Below the pieces are notes generated by a model that saw only the letters and a program-made list of their open reading frames with translations, did not search any database and had not been told where the DNA came from. The position numbers were made by a program, and so were the translations under genes. Of a stretch of DNA of 64,000 nucleotides, positions 34,950-46,992 are shown in pieces. Numbering within the stretch: the first letter of the stretch is position 1; each line of letters begins with the position of its first letter. This DNA comes from Bryoerythrophyllum caledonicum (Eukaryota; Streptophyta; Bryopsida; Pottiales; Pottiaceae), in contig OZ020514.1 of assembly GCA_963971425.1 (NCBI GenBank), positions 23,719,406 to 23,783,405 on the forward strand, given 5' to 3'.

Positions 34950-36587
34950 GGAGCGTGTATTGAATCACCACATGTAATCATTGTGGCAAACTTTAAACCT
35001 AGTGGAGCCACGAAACCCTGAACCCACGTAAACCACAAAAACCATGTGCAATCTCTAAGAACCAAGAACGATGTTCAAAGGGGACTAACATCAAAGGAGC
35101 GGACTTCAAACGCAACCTGGTCGATCCCGCCCAAACCCTAAGTGCCAACGTGCTTGCAAATTCCGAGGACATCAAAGTGGGCTATTGCCGTTATGACACA
35201 GGCCCAATGATGACGCACCTCAAAGTTGTGGTGGGACCTCCGAGCGTCCAATATAGGCATGGCCATGGCGTCCATGGCATGGTAGTGTTTCATTGGCCAA
35301 TTTTGTAACATTGCGGGGTGGAACACTGACCAGTGTTCCAGGGGGCCGTGTAATTATTGCGTGAGTAATTACTAGGTGGCGGCAAGGTGAAACGCACGGC
35401 AGCGCCGCGGCAGGGCCCACGTTGAGCGGCAGTGCTAGCTGGGCTTTACAACAGGGGATTTAACCTTCTCCTTGGGATGCGGTGAAAGCATTTGATGGGT
35501 GAATTGAAGATGTCATTGAGTACTCGAAAAATAAGCTGCAAAATTCTCATGGAAAATTACTGGTGTGATTCCAAGATAATGACGGTTTTGTGAATAAGGT
35601 GTTGGGGGGTGTTGAGAAGGCCAAGGAGATCTTTGTGTCAAAGAGGGTGGATTCTACTAGGAAGCATAAAAGGGAAGATGGCGACGATAGCGACGACAAT
35701 TGGAAATTAGAGTTGCAAAAGAAAATTGTTGCTATTGATCAAGAATATGAAGAAGGTGGTAGAATTGCAAGGCTAGGTCAAAAGCCGGTGACTCAAAGCA
35801 GGACTTGGAGGTAGCGAACGGATGAGGGTTTCACTTTGAGGTAACCAATTCGATTAAAGTAATATAGATTAGAGAGGCATTGTGTAGCTAATATTGTGGC
35901 TACTACTTGGAAACATAACTATGTCTCCTAGCAATTTTGTAGTCTTTAGGTGTTTGATTATGGAGGATGGTTGGAGTTTTAGTCATGGAAAAGGTGAAAG
36001 TTCTTGTAGATGTGGAATACGAGTGGAATATAAAGTTTGTGCATAGATGAAACAAGAATTTACAACTTTTGAATTGACAATCATATGGAGGTTTTGAGGA
36101 ATGTGATGTTACATTGTTAATTCATCTTTTTATGTGGTGATGATTGCAATAGTTTCGAGCATTATGTGCTTGCAAAGCGTTGAAATAAGTAGAAGGCAAT
36201 GAGAGATGAAATATCTATGGATTATGATATGGATAAGAGATTCCTTTACCATGACTATACATAGTGGAACAATAATATGAAATTGGAGTAATACCGAAAT
36301 GGATGAAGCAAACGAATATCAAATATATGCAAAGAAAGTACTTCGGAAAATGAATAATTTAGAGATAAAAACAAAAATAAATTATTCATAGCTTGTATAT
36401 TCTATTAATACATATAAGAGTGTTTTTCAATTGAAAAGCAACCCTAAACCATCCATAGTGTAATGGATAGGCCAGTTATGACTCAAACCTTAGAAATAGT
36501 GCATCTATGAACACACATCAACTTTGGGCCACCTTCTTTTTCATGGAAGGAAGTACAAGTGAAGCATACATAAAACATGTGTATGGT
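34950..36587. other. Region with no confident gene
   Basis: A short Lys-rich frame at 35590-35814 (+, 74 aa, VDSTRKHKREDGDDSDDNW) may be an exon fragment. The rest shows no recognisable gene or repeat. Confidence 0.4.
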
Positions 36588-37930
36588 CTAGCTACTAATT
36601 GATATGAGTAGGAAGTTCATAATCACTATCTCCTTTGACCTCGGCTCTACTAGATCGCGTAGGATCATCTTCATCATTCGTGATGTCTTCCTCTTTGATT
36701 CTCTATTTGTCCGACATGGACTAAATGGTTTTGAACCTCTTGCAAGTCTCGATGGCATGAAGACAATTTCTAGCAGACATGTCGTTACGACGTGGCGACC
36801 ATGCAAATGGCTGCATGGGAACTTGCCGTTTCCCAACATACATAGAATGATAGGACTATGGATGTTGAGATCCACAACATCTTCATTTTTTTGCCTTTGA
36901 GTTAAATGTTCATGTAGGGTTGTTTCATGTGAGGATGATATATCTCCTTGTACTCTATTCTTCATATCATTGCCTTCACATAGACCGACATCTTGAATTT
37001 GTTCCAAAATTATTGTTGGTCCACTTCCAAGGATGTTTTTACTATTGACCATGCCATCTCCGTTCAAGTATTGTGCTATGGGAAGCAAATCATCGGCGTT
37101 TTCTCCAATGATATCATCATCAGGGAAATTGTACTCATTGTCCAAGGCATGGTGAATACTTGTGGTACCTTTTGAAGGGCCACTATTGATGTCATTGTCT
37201 AGGTATTCATCGGTGTAGTTGGCACTTACATCGGTAATTGAATTGTCAAAGTCTTTGGAGTGATTCGATTCATGTGCTAGTGGGTCCTCCAAATCCAAGT
37301 TTTCCGCTTACCACCTCTTCTACCCGTCAACTTTCCATTTTCCAACAGCCTTGGATTTGTATAGACATACACCAAGTCATTTTCCCTTCTAGATAGTAAC
37401 TTATTTTCTTCTCTTGTTATGCACAAAAGAATAGCTACTCCAACTGCGTTTGCAAGAAAAAGATGATAGTGCTTGTGCTAGTATTTTCTTAGCAATAGGC
37501 ATCAGGAGTTTTCCACAAGCACCTTCAAAATCCCACCAAGCACACGGAGAACACTTCTTGAGTTTGGATCTAACATGTCATGAAATGGTACAGTCATGTG
37601 TCAAAAAGCTAAGAACTTGTTAACTACGTCTAGACAAGTGTAAAGTGTACAAAGCTTTCCTAGCACTTGTTTACACGCGGTGATGGCAACTGGATCATTG
37701 GCAAATTCTTTGTCATGGAGAAAATAAGGAATTAGGTGTGCACCAGCAGAGTGTAAGCCGATTGTGATCATCATTTTTTTACGGTAGAAGCGATGCTCAA
37801 CAATGTATGCTAAATTGCTATCAAGATTGAATGGTTCACTACATAGAGCCAAAACATGCTTCTCGAGATTGTGAAGGATGAGCAAAACCTTTCTCATATA
37901 TGGTTCCTTGGCATCAAATTCCCTCAAAGG
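36588..37930 (-). pseudogene. hAT transposase fragment, C-terminal half
   Basis: 37927-37601 encodes the region before the dimerisation domain (YMRKVLLILHNLEKHVL, MITIGLHSAGAHLIPYFLHDKEFAND). 37560-37310 encodes the dimerisation domain in shifted frames (KILAQALSSFSCKRSWSSYSFVHN, NDLVYVYTNPRLLE). 37298-36588 is the acidic tail. The acidic catalytic residue of the CERxWS motif is Lys here (CKRSWS), the N-terminal half is missing and frames are broken. It is a different hAT from the one at 11.9 kb but the same superfamily. Confidence 0.8.
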
Positions 37931-38250
37931 ATATATGTAGTAGTAACTTTTTCAAATTGATGTAGTTTTTGTTGTTTGGATGTAAATAGAGTCTCTAAAT
38001 CCACTTGAATTAGGTTTGGACATGTGAATGTAAATCAAATGGATATGTAAAGTAGTTTTGGTAGTTAGGATATGAAACGACTTAATTTTATAACTACCTA
38101 GGACTATAAGATAAACAATGAAGGAGAAATGAAATACTACACTTAGTTTTGAGCGATTATATTTTACACTATTAGTCACCATCTTAGCTTGAATCTACTT
38201 GATCATACTTTATTGTTGATTAGAGAGCTTCATTATTATAGAGTGATAGC

Positions 38251-39492
38251 TGTTACACTGTGATACATCAACTCGATTACAATATACATATATACAATAT
38301 GAAATTGTTGTGTGATCAACTCGATATGAGTCTGATCACTAGATTTGTCTGGTTTTAACTGTAACATATCAATTGGATTCAATGTTGTATACACCCTGGT
38401 TTCAGCATCAATTAGAAGTCGGAGTCAGACATTGAAGAGTACGTTGAGTCACAATTAGGGATGTTCGATGGAAACTATGCTTATATTATCAACTAGATAA
38501 GAGAGAGATCAAGTTGATAAATGGGAGTCCAAGAGAGGTCTAAAGTTGCCTGAGAGTTGCACTCGTGACTATCTAATGGATATTAGAGGAGTTAATTGTA
38601 GAGATGACGATCTGACAATAGCTATGACTTGAATTTCTATCAACTGGAGTTAAATGTATGTTACCAACTGTGAGATTAATACACATTCTTTAAATCAAAG
38701 ACAGAAAGTACATAGTCAAAAGAAAATGTGAATGATTGATTGAATTATGTTTTACTGGAAATGTGTTTGGCCAACCATATCCATTAGATGATTTACTGAA
38801 TGATTAAATATACAAAAACATTAATCCAATTGAGGGTATTCTAATTGATATGAGGTGTGCGCAGCCATCATCAAATAGAACATTATAACTATTATCAAAG
38901 TTAATTAAGTCTTTGTATTTAAGAAAGATCAGGATTGTAAGTTGAGTTATAGAAGTCCATGAATTGCAATCAAGGCATTTGGCATACGCAAAGTAATCTC
39001 AATCAAGGATTGAGATCAAATTACAAGAAGTAAAGATGGAGTACAGATAAACGGGAGAATTGCATGAGCTAAGCATTAAAACCCTAATTTCAATTTTGCA
39101 ACATGGTATAGCACAATTTGTAATGTAGAATAAAGTAAAAGAATTTGCAATGGTTGTAACTATCAATTTGATCATAGATACATCAACTAGAAACTAAAGC
39201 TACTATCAATCTGATTGGACTAAGAATGCTTTTGGAGTGTTAATTCATTTCTTAAAGATTATACTTTGGGTTATTCAATTGAAGGATTAACTTAGGCGCT
39301 CCCAGAAGGGGATTTAGTTGCATAGGTAGTAACTACATGCACCCGTTAATGGGGCGGGAAACCTACTCCGAGGTAGAGCCGCCACTCAGATTCAAATCTA
39401 GTTAATTAGTATTAATGTGAGTATCACTGGTACTAATACGGTAGTTGAACTATAGTGACCCAAGAGTTAACTAATGGGCGTCTATCCCAACA
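38251..39492 (-). mobile_element. Candidate LTR (TGTTGGGATA...GTGTAACA)
   Basis: On the minus strand the segment begins TGTTGGGATAGACGCC (39492) and ends AGTGTAACA (38251), the TG...CA form of an LTR. No target duplication is evident (ATAGC versus CTCCT), so it may be one LTR of a rearranged element. It contains no gene but a dense set of degenerate ATCAA(C/T)TNGAT palindromes. Confidence 0.4.
38267..39215. repeat. Cluster of ATCAA-TTGAT-type palindromes
   Basis: ATCAACTCGAT (38267, 38315), ATCAATTGGAT (38368), ATCAACTAGAT (38488), ATCAAGTTGAT (38508), ATCAACTGGAG (38639), ATCAATTTGAT (39162), ATCAACTAGAA (39182), ATCAATCTGAT (39205), plus weaker copies. Confidence 0.7.
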
Positions 39493-39530
39493 CTCCTCTT
39501 TGACCATTAGATTATCTCTTAAAAACTTTT

Positions 39531-39557
39531 AAACACCATATTCATTAAAATGAGACA
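39531..39557. repeat. Left terminal inverted repeat of element B
   Basis: Perfect 27-bp inverted match to 57630-57656, reading inward AAACACCATATTCATTAAAA and then TGAGACA. Confidence 0.85.
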
Positions 39558-39959
39558 AATCGTGAGATTTGAGACTAAAAGCCTATTACTTCGGATACAA
39601 ATATCGTGAAAAGTTATTGCAAACGAAGGCATACATAATGTAACATACGAGAAACATCTCAAATCCAACAATAAAACAACATCATCATTGCGACACTCCA
39701 TAATTGCATCACACAAGACATACTATTAATAGATCATCATGGAGAATATAATTCTACCATAGTCAAAGAGGAGGGAGTACAATGGAAAATAATAATACTA
39801 AAATTTTATTTCCATGACACCGTTTACCAACATAGGTAATCACAAGTTAATTTCTATTTACAGTAGTCTAGGATCTATGCTATCGTCTCTACAACAAAAC
39901 AAGAAAGGACTCCTAAAGCATATAAAATTGTTCCTACTTAGGAGTTCCCTCCTCACTAG

Positions 39960-40680
39960 AAGAAATGGTTGAACCACCTCCTCGTGTCTGGAGAAGCAAG
40001 GCCTCCTGCGCTTTCACTTTCGCATACCCAATCATAATTTCCTTCCTCCAAGAATAGGGTTAATAGTAATCATCCACTTCCGAATAATTCACGGATTTTC
40101 GCAGAGGTGAAAGACGTGATTGATGGCACCGACCACTATCAGCCCCAGAACCACCACCTCCACTCAAGCATAGTGAATTCCGATGAAACTGTGAAGATGC
40201 GGATCTCTTAGAACTAGATTTAAAACTGAGAGATTCAGTATGAAATCTCATTGAACGGGAGGGAGGATTACTAACTCCAACAATACCTTCAGATCTTGAA
40301 CTAGAAAGTTGCCTCCGCTTAGCAAGGGTAGCAGAAGGCTCGACAGGAATAAACGAAGGCGGAATTATCAAATTGGAAGAGATAGGCTTAGACTCCTTCA
40401 CCTCGTTTACATCAATTGCACCATTAACATAGAGCTGCCGTTTAGGAGTGCAATTGCCAACAGGCTCTACAGAAGCACACATCCGCTTGAGAGGGCGAAA
40501 GAGATGCCACACAAGGAATTCCGGCCCTCCACTCACGAGGGCTATCAACAACACCATCATCGACCTTCTGTGTAGAAAAGTCCATGATAGCAGAGGCAGC
40601 ATCGGTTGCAGTGCACATAAGAAACGGCTTTGAATGGTGGGATTGGGAAAAACCTCCAGGAAGCAACCCAGAGTACTCAG
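39960..40680 (-). pseudogene. Element B leftward gene: C-terminal exon
   Basis: Aligns with 18518-19266 of element A: PFLMCTATDAASAIMDFSTQKVDDGVVDS (about 40660-40570), KRMC...NCTPKRQLYV, a Ser-rich region, and PYSWRKEIMIGYAKVKAQEALLL (about 40055-39985). A frameshift near 40510 and a TAA at about 40058-40060 break it. The segment 40740-40990 upstream is intron. Function unknown. Confidence 0.7.
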
Positions 40681-41116
40681 AAAACGAGCCACAATTGGAA
40701 AGCGATTTACTACGATCACTCCTACATAGAGGGGGGATGGTAGCCTTCACAACGTGCAAAAGACACACGAGATAAAAGAAGCGATGAGTTAACATAACAA
40801 CACTCACAACAATCAAACGCATGCTCGATCCGAGGATAAATATGAAAGCCCAAAGGAATACAGTATACCTTGAATCCATAATAAAAACAATACGCTCGAC
40901 CAGAGGATAAACAATAATATTGAAAACAATGATAAATCCTAGAACCGACCGAAAGATAAATAACACCACATAGAAAACGAAAAACACGAGACAATGCCAA
41001 TAAATTACAAAATTTTTTGTTGAAGTTGTAAAATATTTATATATTCAAAATATAAGAGGTTGTTTACAATGTTGAAACTAAATGCCTACTGTATTACAAA
41101 ATAGAAGCCGATGAAA

Positions 41117-42110
41117 CTATGAAGCCGACAAAGTAGAACCATGTGGAATTTCATAGACAAAACCAACGTTCTTGTTTGAGAGCACCATCCCATCTACAAT
41201 ATATTTCATGAAAGGACTATTAGGCGCCAATAGTGGAACCCCTATGCGATTGTTATTAACATAATCATGTAATTGCCCAACAGGGCACTCGGAAACCAGA
41301 CGTCGCAGCCAAGGTACAAGTTCCTGAGTAAGGAACTGGTCATCACAAGCCGCATGTCTCCACGGAAGAAAAAAGATGGCATTTCCCATATGATTACAAA
41401 TGCTCTTCTTTGGGTTGTCGTTGATGAGAAGGGTGTTGTCCGATTCTAGGACCATCGACTCAAGTTGTTGCCTAAATAAAGTTGATGACACAGTTTTCAA
41501 AAAGATCATCTTGTTCGAATTATTCTGATCCATCAAGAACTTATTGGGCAAGGTTTCAATTCTATCACAGCTCTCCTGACCAAGAACCAGAGCTAGAGAA
41601 GGCATGTCCGAAAAAAGATACTTCGCAATTTCAACCACAGTGGACTTCTTCATGGAGCTCCAGACGACAATAGAGTTCGTTATGTTTCGGATGTCTGCCA
41701 GAAACGCACAAATTCCAGGGCGAGTATATACCGCTTTCGGACCTATGTACGTAGAGACGGTGCAAGAATACGCTGCCTGACTCCCTGAGCCTCTAGACAA
41801 CCCAGGGGCATGCTTTGTCTCGCAAAGGATGCCATTAATATCCAGAACAATATTAAGCCACTTGTGTGGCCGCCGGTTGGGGACAACGGAAAACTCCTCC
41901 GCAAACAGTTCTGGGACAGCACGAACACACACTAAAGTCAATGGAAATTACCTGATGAAATGCACATTGAGCAATATGCAAAGGAAGTGTCACAGATTGC
42001 ATCAATTCTCCCCCATATAGCGACTTCTATAAATCATTCCCAATCCGAGGCTTCAATGCAAGAGGTCGATGAACAATATCATCCATTCTCATCTGAGAAA
42101 ACAATTGAAG
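41117..42110 (-). pseudogene. Element B leftward gene: FCP1/SCP-like HAD domain
   Basis: 41941-41117 is open for 274 aa. It carries LNIVLDINGILC (HAD motif I, second Asp replaced by Asn), IVVWSSMKKS (motif II region), DNTLLINDNPKKS (motif III, with Asn where element A has Asp-Asp) and NAIFFLPW. The preceding exon (about 42110-41957, MDDIVHRPLALK) lies after a TTTTCTCAG acceptor and matches element A exon for exon. It holds one in-frame TAG. FCP1/SCP enzymes dephosphorylate Ser/Thr residues, for example on the RNA polymerase II tail. The substituted acid suggests this one binds rather than catalyses, but that is inference. Confidence 0.75.
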
Positions 42111-42249
42111 AAAACAGAATTGTTAAACAATTTGATAAATTATAAGCAAATGCTTTTACAAGTATGTACACTCCGCCTAATGTACATTAAAACTCATATG
42201 GATTCGATGCCTGCGGTCCAACAAACTTATATAAGACCTATTGAGGACT

Positions 42250-43930
42250 ATGAGTAGCCTTTCAAAAAATACACGGCTGCAGCTCGTACAATAGCCTGAA
42301 AAAATGGAAAAAAAGAGCTAGCCAACCTGGTCCGAATCAGACGCTTCGTTTCCAGGTCCATCAGGTGACGGCTCGTAATCCACTCGATCCTCCTCCACCG
42401 TACTGACATCCATGGCCACCACAGGAATGTCGACAACGCGGGCCTCATCGTCGCACTCCTCAGACTATTGAAGGGGAGCAGGGAGTGGAAGCGGGTTCTA
42501 GTGTAGGTAGACACCCGGCGTATCCTCGGGTCGAGGATACTCCATAGGAGGGGTTCATCTTGGAGAGGGCACCTCAAAGGGAGCTAACGCAGGTGCTTCC
42601 CCAGGAAGTGATTGCTGGTGATCAGCAGAGGAAGCTTTGAGAACAAGAACAAACGACTCCCTCTGAGGTAATCTAGCCAAAGGTTGCAGGGGAGTAGAGA
42701 GCCCTGAACCCTAAGTTATCTTCGACACGAGGATAACTCGTGTTCACAAGCACCTCAGAGGGAGGAGGACCAGATGATGTTGCCCCCAAAATTACAGGGC
42801 TCTTCACGTACATCTAGGACAGGTCTGCCTTCACTTGAAGCTGAAGCTCAGCCCTGATAGTCGCCTCGATCCGCGCCTTCTCCAAAGCAAACTCCATCCT
42901 CTGCTTTTCAAGAGCAGCCTCCATCTCTGCCTGCCTGCGCTTGGACTCTTCCAAGCGATCCAACATATCCTGCTTTTCCTTCTCCTCCATTAGGCGTTTG
43001 TACGTCAGATCATAGATGTTGATAAAAATCACCACCAGGTTCGTACTTCACAACCTTTTTAGGGGGCGGGGCTTCTCCAGCAGCCGTGACAAAGAAGTCG
43101 GAAGCCTCAATTATAGTCGGTTTCAAAGGATGTTTAGCTACAGGAGTTTTAACATTCAATGGGCCGGCCACTGGAGGTCTTGGTCCTTTATCGTCACTGT
43201 CTGAAAGCAAAATGATGGCAATATCCCGCTTCGTGCCCCCTTCAGCTAGTGGCCCCTCCTCAGATGGAGGTGCTAAAACAGCGGAGGCGTTTCCTTGAAG
43301 ACTAGGAATATCAGAGGAAGGGACCTCATTGGGGAGCACCGCAACGTCCACTCTAGAGGATGATGGCACCGGTAATTTGCCTTCATCACTAGCAGGATGA
43401 GAAGATGGCCCTGCCGACACGGGTCCAAGAGTCAAGAGGTTCACACCAATATTACTTCCATAAGTATCCAATTCCGGAGTATCCTCGTCTTGAGCTTCCG
43501 GGGGAGTCGGCGGAAGAGGAGATCTATGCGAAAGTGGACGGTCGGCATCCACCGCAGGTTCTTCGTGGATGATGACTGAATCCTGACAGATTCTAGGAGG
43601 AACATCCGAAGCTGCCATGGCTCGAGGTCGATGAATGGCAGCTTTGGTTTGAGAGGTTGAGGCCGTTGCAACTGCAGTCTCCGAAGTCCTCTGTGCAGAA
43701 CTTGTGCAAGCGGCAGCGGTCCTTGAGGGCCTGCGATCTAAAGTGTTGAGTGTTGGTGCGGATTCGGGAGCATCGGAATCCGGCGGCAGGGGACGACTAA
43801 CATACACACAATCCTTATGGAGGAAGTCATTTTATGTCATACTTCTCAATTTTTTTCGCATTGTGTTCGTATAAATTGCGATAGTCCTTGTCCACGAGAC
43901 TGTAAAATGACGTTCCGAACATCTGCAAAA
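42250..43930 (-). pseudogene. Element B leftward gene: linker, coiled coil and YPRxED region
   Basis: After a TTTTGCAG acceptor near 43923 the exon continues the methyltransferase-like part (FYSLVDKDYRNLYEHN). It then runs through a Ser/Pro/Thr-rich linker (43807-43010) with IAIILLSDSDD and VKYEPGGDFYQH, and a coiled coil (42990-42830, ESKRRQAEMEAALEKQR). A region follows where palindromes at 42717-42735 and 42521-42539 are read as YPRVED and YPRPED. It closes with DRVDYEPSPD near 42365. Frame breaks near 43833 and 43020, and stops near 42814, 42680 and 42555. Confidence 0.7.
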
Positions 43931-44149
43931 GACAAGACAAAACTAATGAGTTAAACTCGATACCAATAGAAAATAGAAATGGAGAGGCAGGCATGAGAGT
44001 TATCCTCGACACGAGGATAAACACTTACTAATGGAATCATGAAAAGGCAAGATACAGAGCAACCAAATACAGAACAATGTGAATGGGAGATTCATCGGGT
44101 TTATCCTCGACCCGAGGATAAACTAAGTAATGAAGGGGATCAATTACCT

Positions 44150-45510
44150 TACTTGCCAGCACCAGCTTGGAGCCACAGTAGACCCCGAAAACTCTGCTCA
44201 TGGGCTTGCTGAAGGCTGATAGGAGCTCAAGGTAGAACTCCATCCGCAACTCGTAGTCGTGAACAGCGAAGCATGCCTCCAAATACTTGTTTTTCTCGAT
44301 GTAGTATGGAGTATCCGCGGCAGAGTAATTTAGATCAACCTTCTTCAGTAGCGCAAGAGAATCGGGATGGTCGTCCCCTATAAGGAACAACAGGTATACC
44401 TCAGTACACTTCGACCTCGATGTTCCTAAGTTCAGTCGCTCGTTTGCGGATGGCATGTACCTTGACTGAAGGCACACATATTTCGACATCCTCCTCTCCG
44501 CATACTTTTCAGCTTGCACCGCTCGCTGCTTCGAAGAGATTATCCATCCAAACAATCGGAGAGTTTAGAGTGGGTTTGCTTCTCTGCGTCTTCAAGGTCT
44601 TCAAAAACTCCGAGAAGTATGGCTCATCAGATGAGTCTTCTTTGGAAGACCACCCGGGGACCTGTCGAAGGTCAAGGAGACCAAGGGACCACTCTCTGTC
44701 CTCTGCAGACGGATCAAAATATTCGGAGAACTCCATTTTCTCTCCATCAAAATCGCAAAGCTTGGTTGGTCCAACAACGGGGTTGATGTGGCTCTTCACG
44801 TACAAAAACTTCCGATAGAATGGAAACACGTTCGGAAACTTCTCCACCAACTCAGATGCTCGTTTAAGTTTCCCAGCATTTGTGAGCCTCATGCAGAAGA
44901 ACTCCTTGTCAGGCTAGACAAGGAGCATATTGTACGTTGCAAAAGACACAGAGTGTTCTTGCTTCCACACCTTCCACACCGCGTCGTTTGTGGACCCATC
45001 TCGCATCAAAAACTTCAAGGAAGGATCAATTGCGATCAATTCCTGAAGGTCAGTGCGCTTCCTCTTCCGGCGATCTGCCCACTCCTCGTAGTGATAGCAC
45101 GACCCATGAACAACGCTTGTCCGCCGGAGCGTGACTTTCGGATACCTATTTGGGCCTTCACTGTCAACCAGATAGGTGAATAGGTCCCGTAAGTCCTTGT
45201 CAGAGAGGTGGCCCAATCTCTTGAAAAATTCACGATGGATGTGGGAGGCTCTGAAATTTTTCTCCTCATTATACATGACCATCGTGTCTGGGTTGATGAT
45301 CTTGCCTTTCGTGCGCTTTTTGAGAAAATCTTCCGAGAGCTTGAAAATGTCATTAGGCAATGTGATCACCTTGATTTCATTCGTGATATCTGATGACTTG
45401 TTCACCTGCTTCCCTTCCTTCGTGGGGTCGATGTTTTGGAAGCGGTTGACAACGAGTTTGGAGAATAACTGCAATTCAGAAAACCCAGGCATGTCAAATA
45501 ACTAAACAAT
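44150..45510 (-). pseudogene. Element B leftward gene: central region with DNA-methyltransferase-like motif
   Basis: Acceptor TTGTTTAG near 45506, then 45492-44914 and 44892-44509 in one frame joined by a single TAG (44914-44916), then 44530-44150 after a frameshift. The last part has FYLELLSAFSKPMSRVFGVYCGSKLVLASK. In layout this matches the segment before and including the AdoMet-binding motif I of beta-class N6-adenine/N4-cytosine DNA methyltransferases (ELL..FS.PGD.VLDPF.GSGT). The exon ends at a GTAATT donor and resumes at 43923. The GSGT core is altered to GSKL, so activity is doubtful. The 45492-44914 part is a novel, Lys-rich domain. A palindrome sits in the adjoining introns (45573, 44102, 44001). 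Confidence 0.55.
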
Positions 45511-45594
45511 ATCAATGAAAATAAAGAAGACATGCAGGAAGGATAAAATGGACGTTGTTTAGTATCAAGTATTATCCTCGACTCGAGGATAATT

Positions 45595-46992
45595 CTAGAG
45601 ACGGAAGCTCACCGAGTATTTCTCCTGGTCAAAAATTGTGGCATTGCCGCGAGTTGAGCCCTCTCCTTGCTGGTAACTCGGTCGTCCTGAGTTCAGCCAA
45701 ATTCTTCTGCAACTCAAGATCTGATTTCCCCATGTCGGTTGAGCATGGTCCAGGTAGTTGGTGTTGTTGTAGAATTTGGAAATCCTCTGCAACTTCAGAG
45801 GATCTATTGACCAAACTACATACGCATCCCAACGATGCAAAACATTCTTTCAATTCTACCCGCACTTCTCGACGTTTTGCAGACGCTTGGAGGCCTCCAC
45901 TCTATGTTGTCCATTGATAAGCATGAACTTGCCCTTTTTGATAACGTCCCATGATGTAGGCTGCCGCTGAAGAGGCTCACCATCCTCATCGACTGGGCAA
46001 ACACAGATCTTCTGGCGTTGACCAATTTCGCCAAGTTGCACGAGGAAGTCCATGGTGCTTAACACGATTCCCTCCTCTATTCCCCAAATGACGTACTAGG
46101 CTTTCGCTACGACGCACTGCTCGATTCCAACTCCATATGTTGAACTATCGAAGTGGAAGCAGCCCTTGCATTCCTCCCAAAACAGGCGTTGTGATTCAGT
46201 GACCACCTCAAAATCCACCTGCGGATCGTTACGGGCTGTGTTTGGAGTCGCAGCCTGCATTATGGTCGAGGTGGAGCTTCCACCAGCCATGGACTTTCTT
46301 TTCTTTGAGGAGGGCTCTCCAGCCGTTGCAGTCGGTGTCGACGATCTTCTTGGCGGAGCACGGCTGGAAGTTTGAGGTGCAGATGAACCCGATGGATTGG
46401 TTGCATCAACACCAAGAGCGCAAGGTCGACGACGTGCAATGGCTTCGACAGAAACCGACCGAGTTTCGAATGTCGAAAGGAGTTTATGGATTCGAACTAA
46501 TCGCTTGTTGACCTTCACAGCATCATCGTTTGTCCAGGGCAAGTACCCTTTAAATGCCTCTTTTAGCGATCCTTGCCCGTTTCAAACTACACAGTCGAGC
46601 AACTCCGAGAAGTCGAATTGCCCGTAATGTAAACCTACTTTGACGACAATGGAGTGGCAGTGGAGAAGATCAGCTCCGGCATCATCAAAAGCTTGAACTC
46701 CGAGCACAATATACTCCTTCTGTTGCTGCTCGACAAACGTCACTCTCTCGTTTCGGTTCAGAAGCACATACATGACATTGTCATTGACTTTAATCGTAAT
46801 CTGCACAAACTTCCCGGATTTAGAGAACGACCAATTTCGCACTACATCTTGAAACGCCCACAGTGTGCCATAGTTTTCCACCATGTCGTCGATAAAGGGG
46901 GACAAATTGAACGGATTTTTGAACCTCTCAATAAAATATGCCTCCGCTATATAATCGTAGTCGTCCACAATATCTATTCGGTCACTGGCCAT
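45595..46992 (-). pseudogene. Element B leftward gene: N-terminal region and ParB-like domain
   Basis: The start ATG at 46992-46990 follows a TTTTGCAG acceptor directly, so translation begins at the first base of an exon after a leader intron. One frame runs from there to 45600 with only isolated stops: TGA 46584-46582, TAG 46098-46096 and two near 45865. Residues 1-140 are unrecognised. 46500-46250 is Ser/Pro/Arg-rich with a KKRKS basic patch. At about 45960-45880 lies WDVIKKGKFMLINGQHRVEASKR, which matches the VVDGQHRLEAA core of the ParB/sulfiredoxin fold. WDAYVVWSID follows. In bacteria and phages this fold is often coupled to DNA methyltransferases, as appears to be the case here. The exon ends at GTGAGC near 45612. 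Confidence 0.6.

Noticed and set aside
44037..46992. ParB/methyltransferase-like region as bacterial contamination or a recent bacterial insert
   Set aside because: Splice sites, the shared palindrome, a paralogue at 15.7-19.3 kb with matching introns, and plant-type AT-rich flanks argue for a resident nuclear element.
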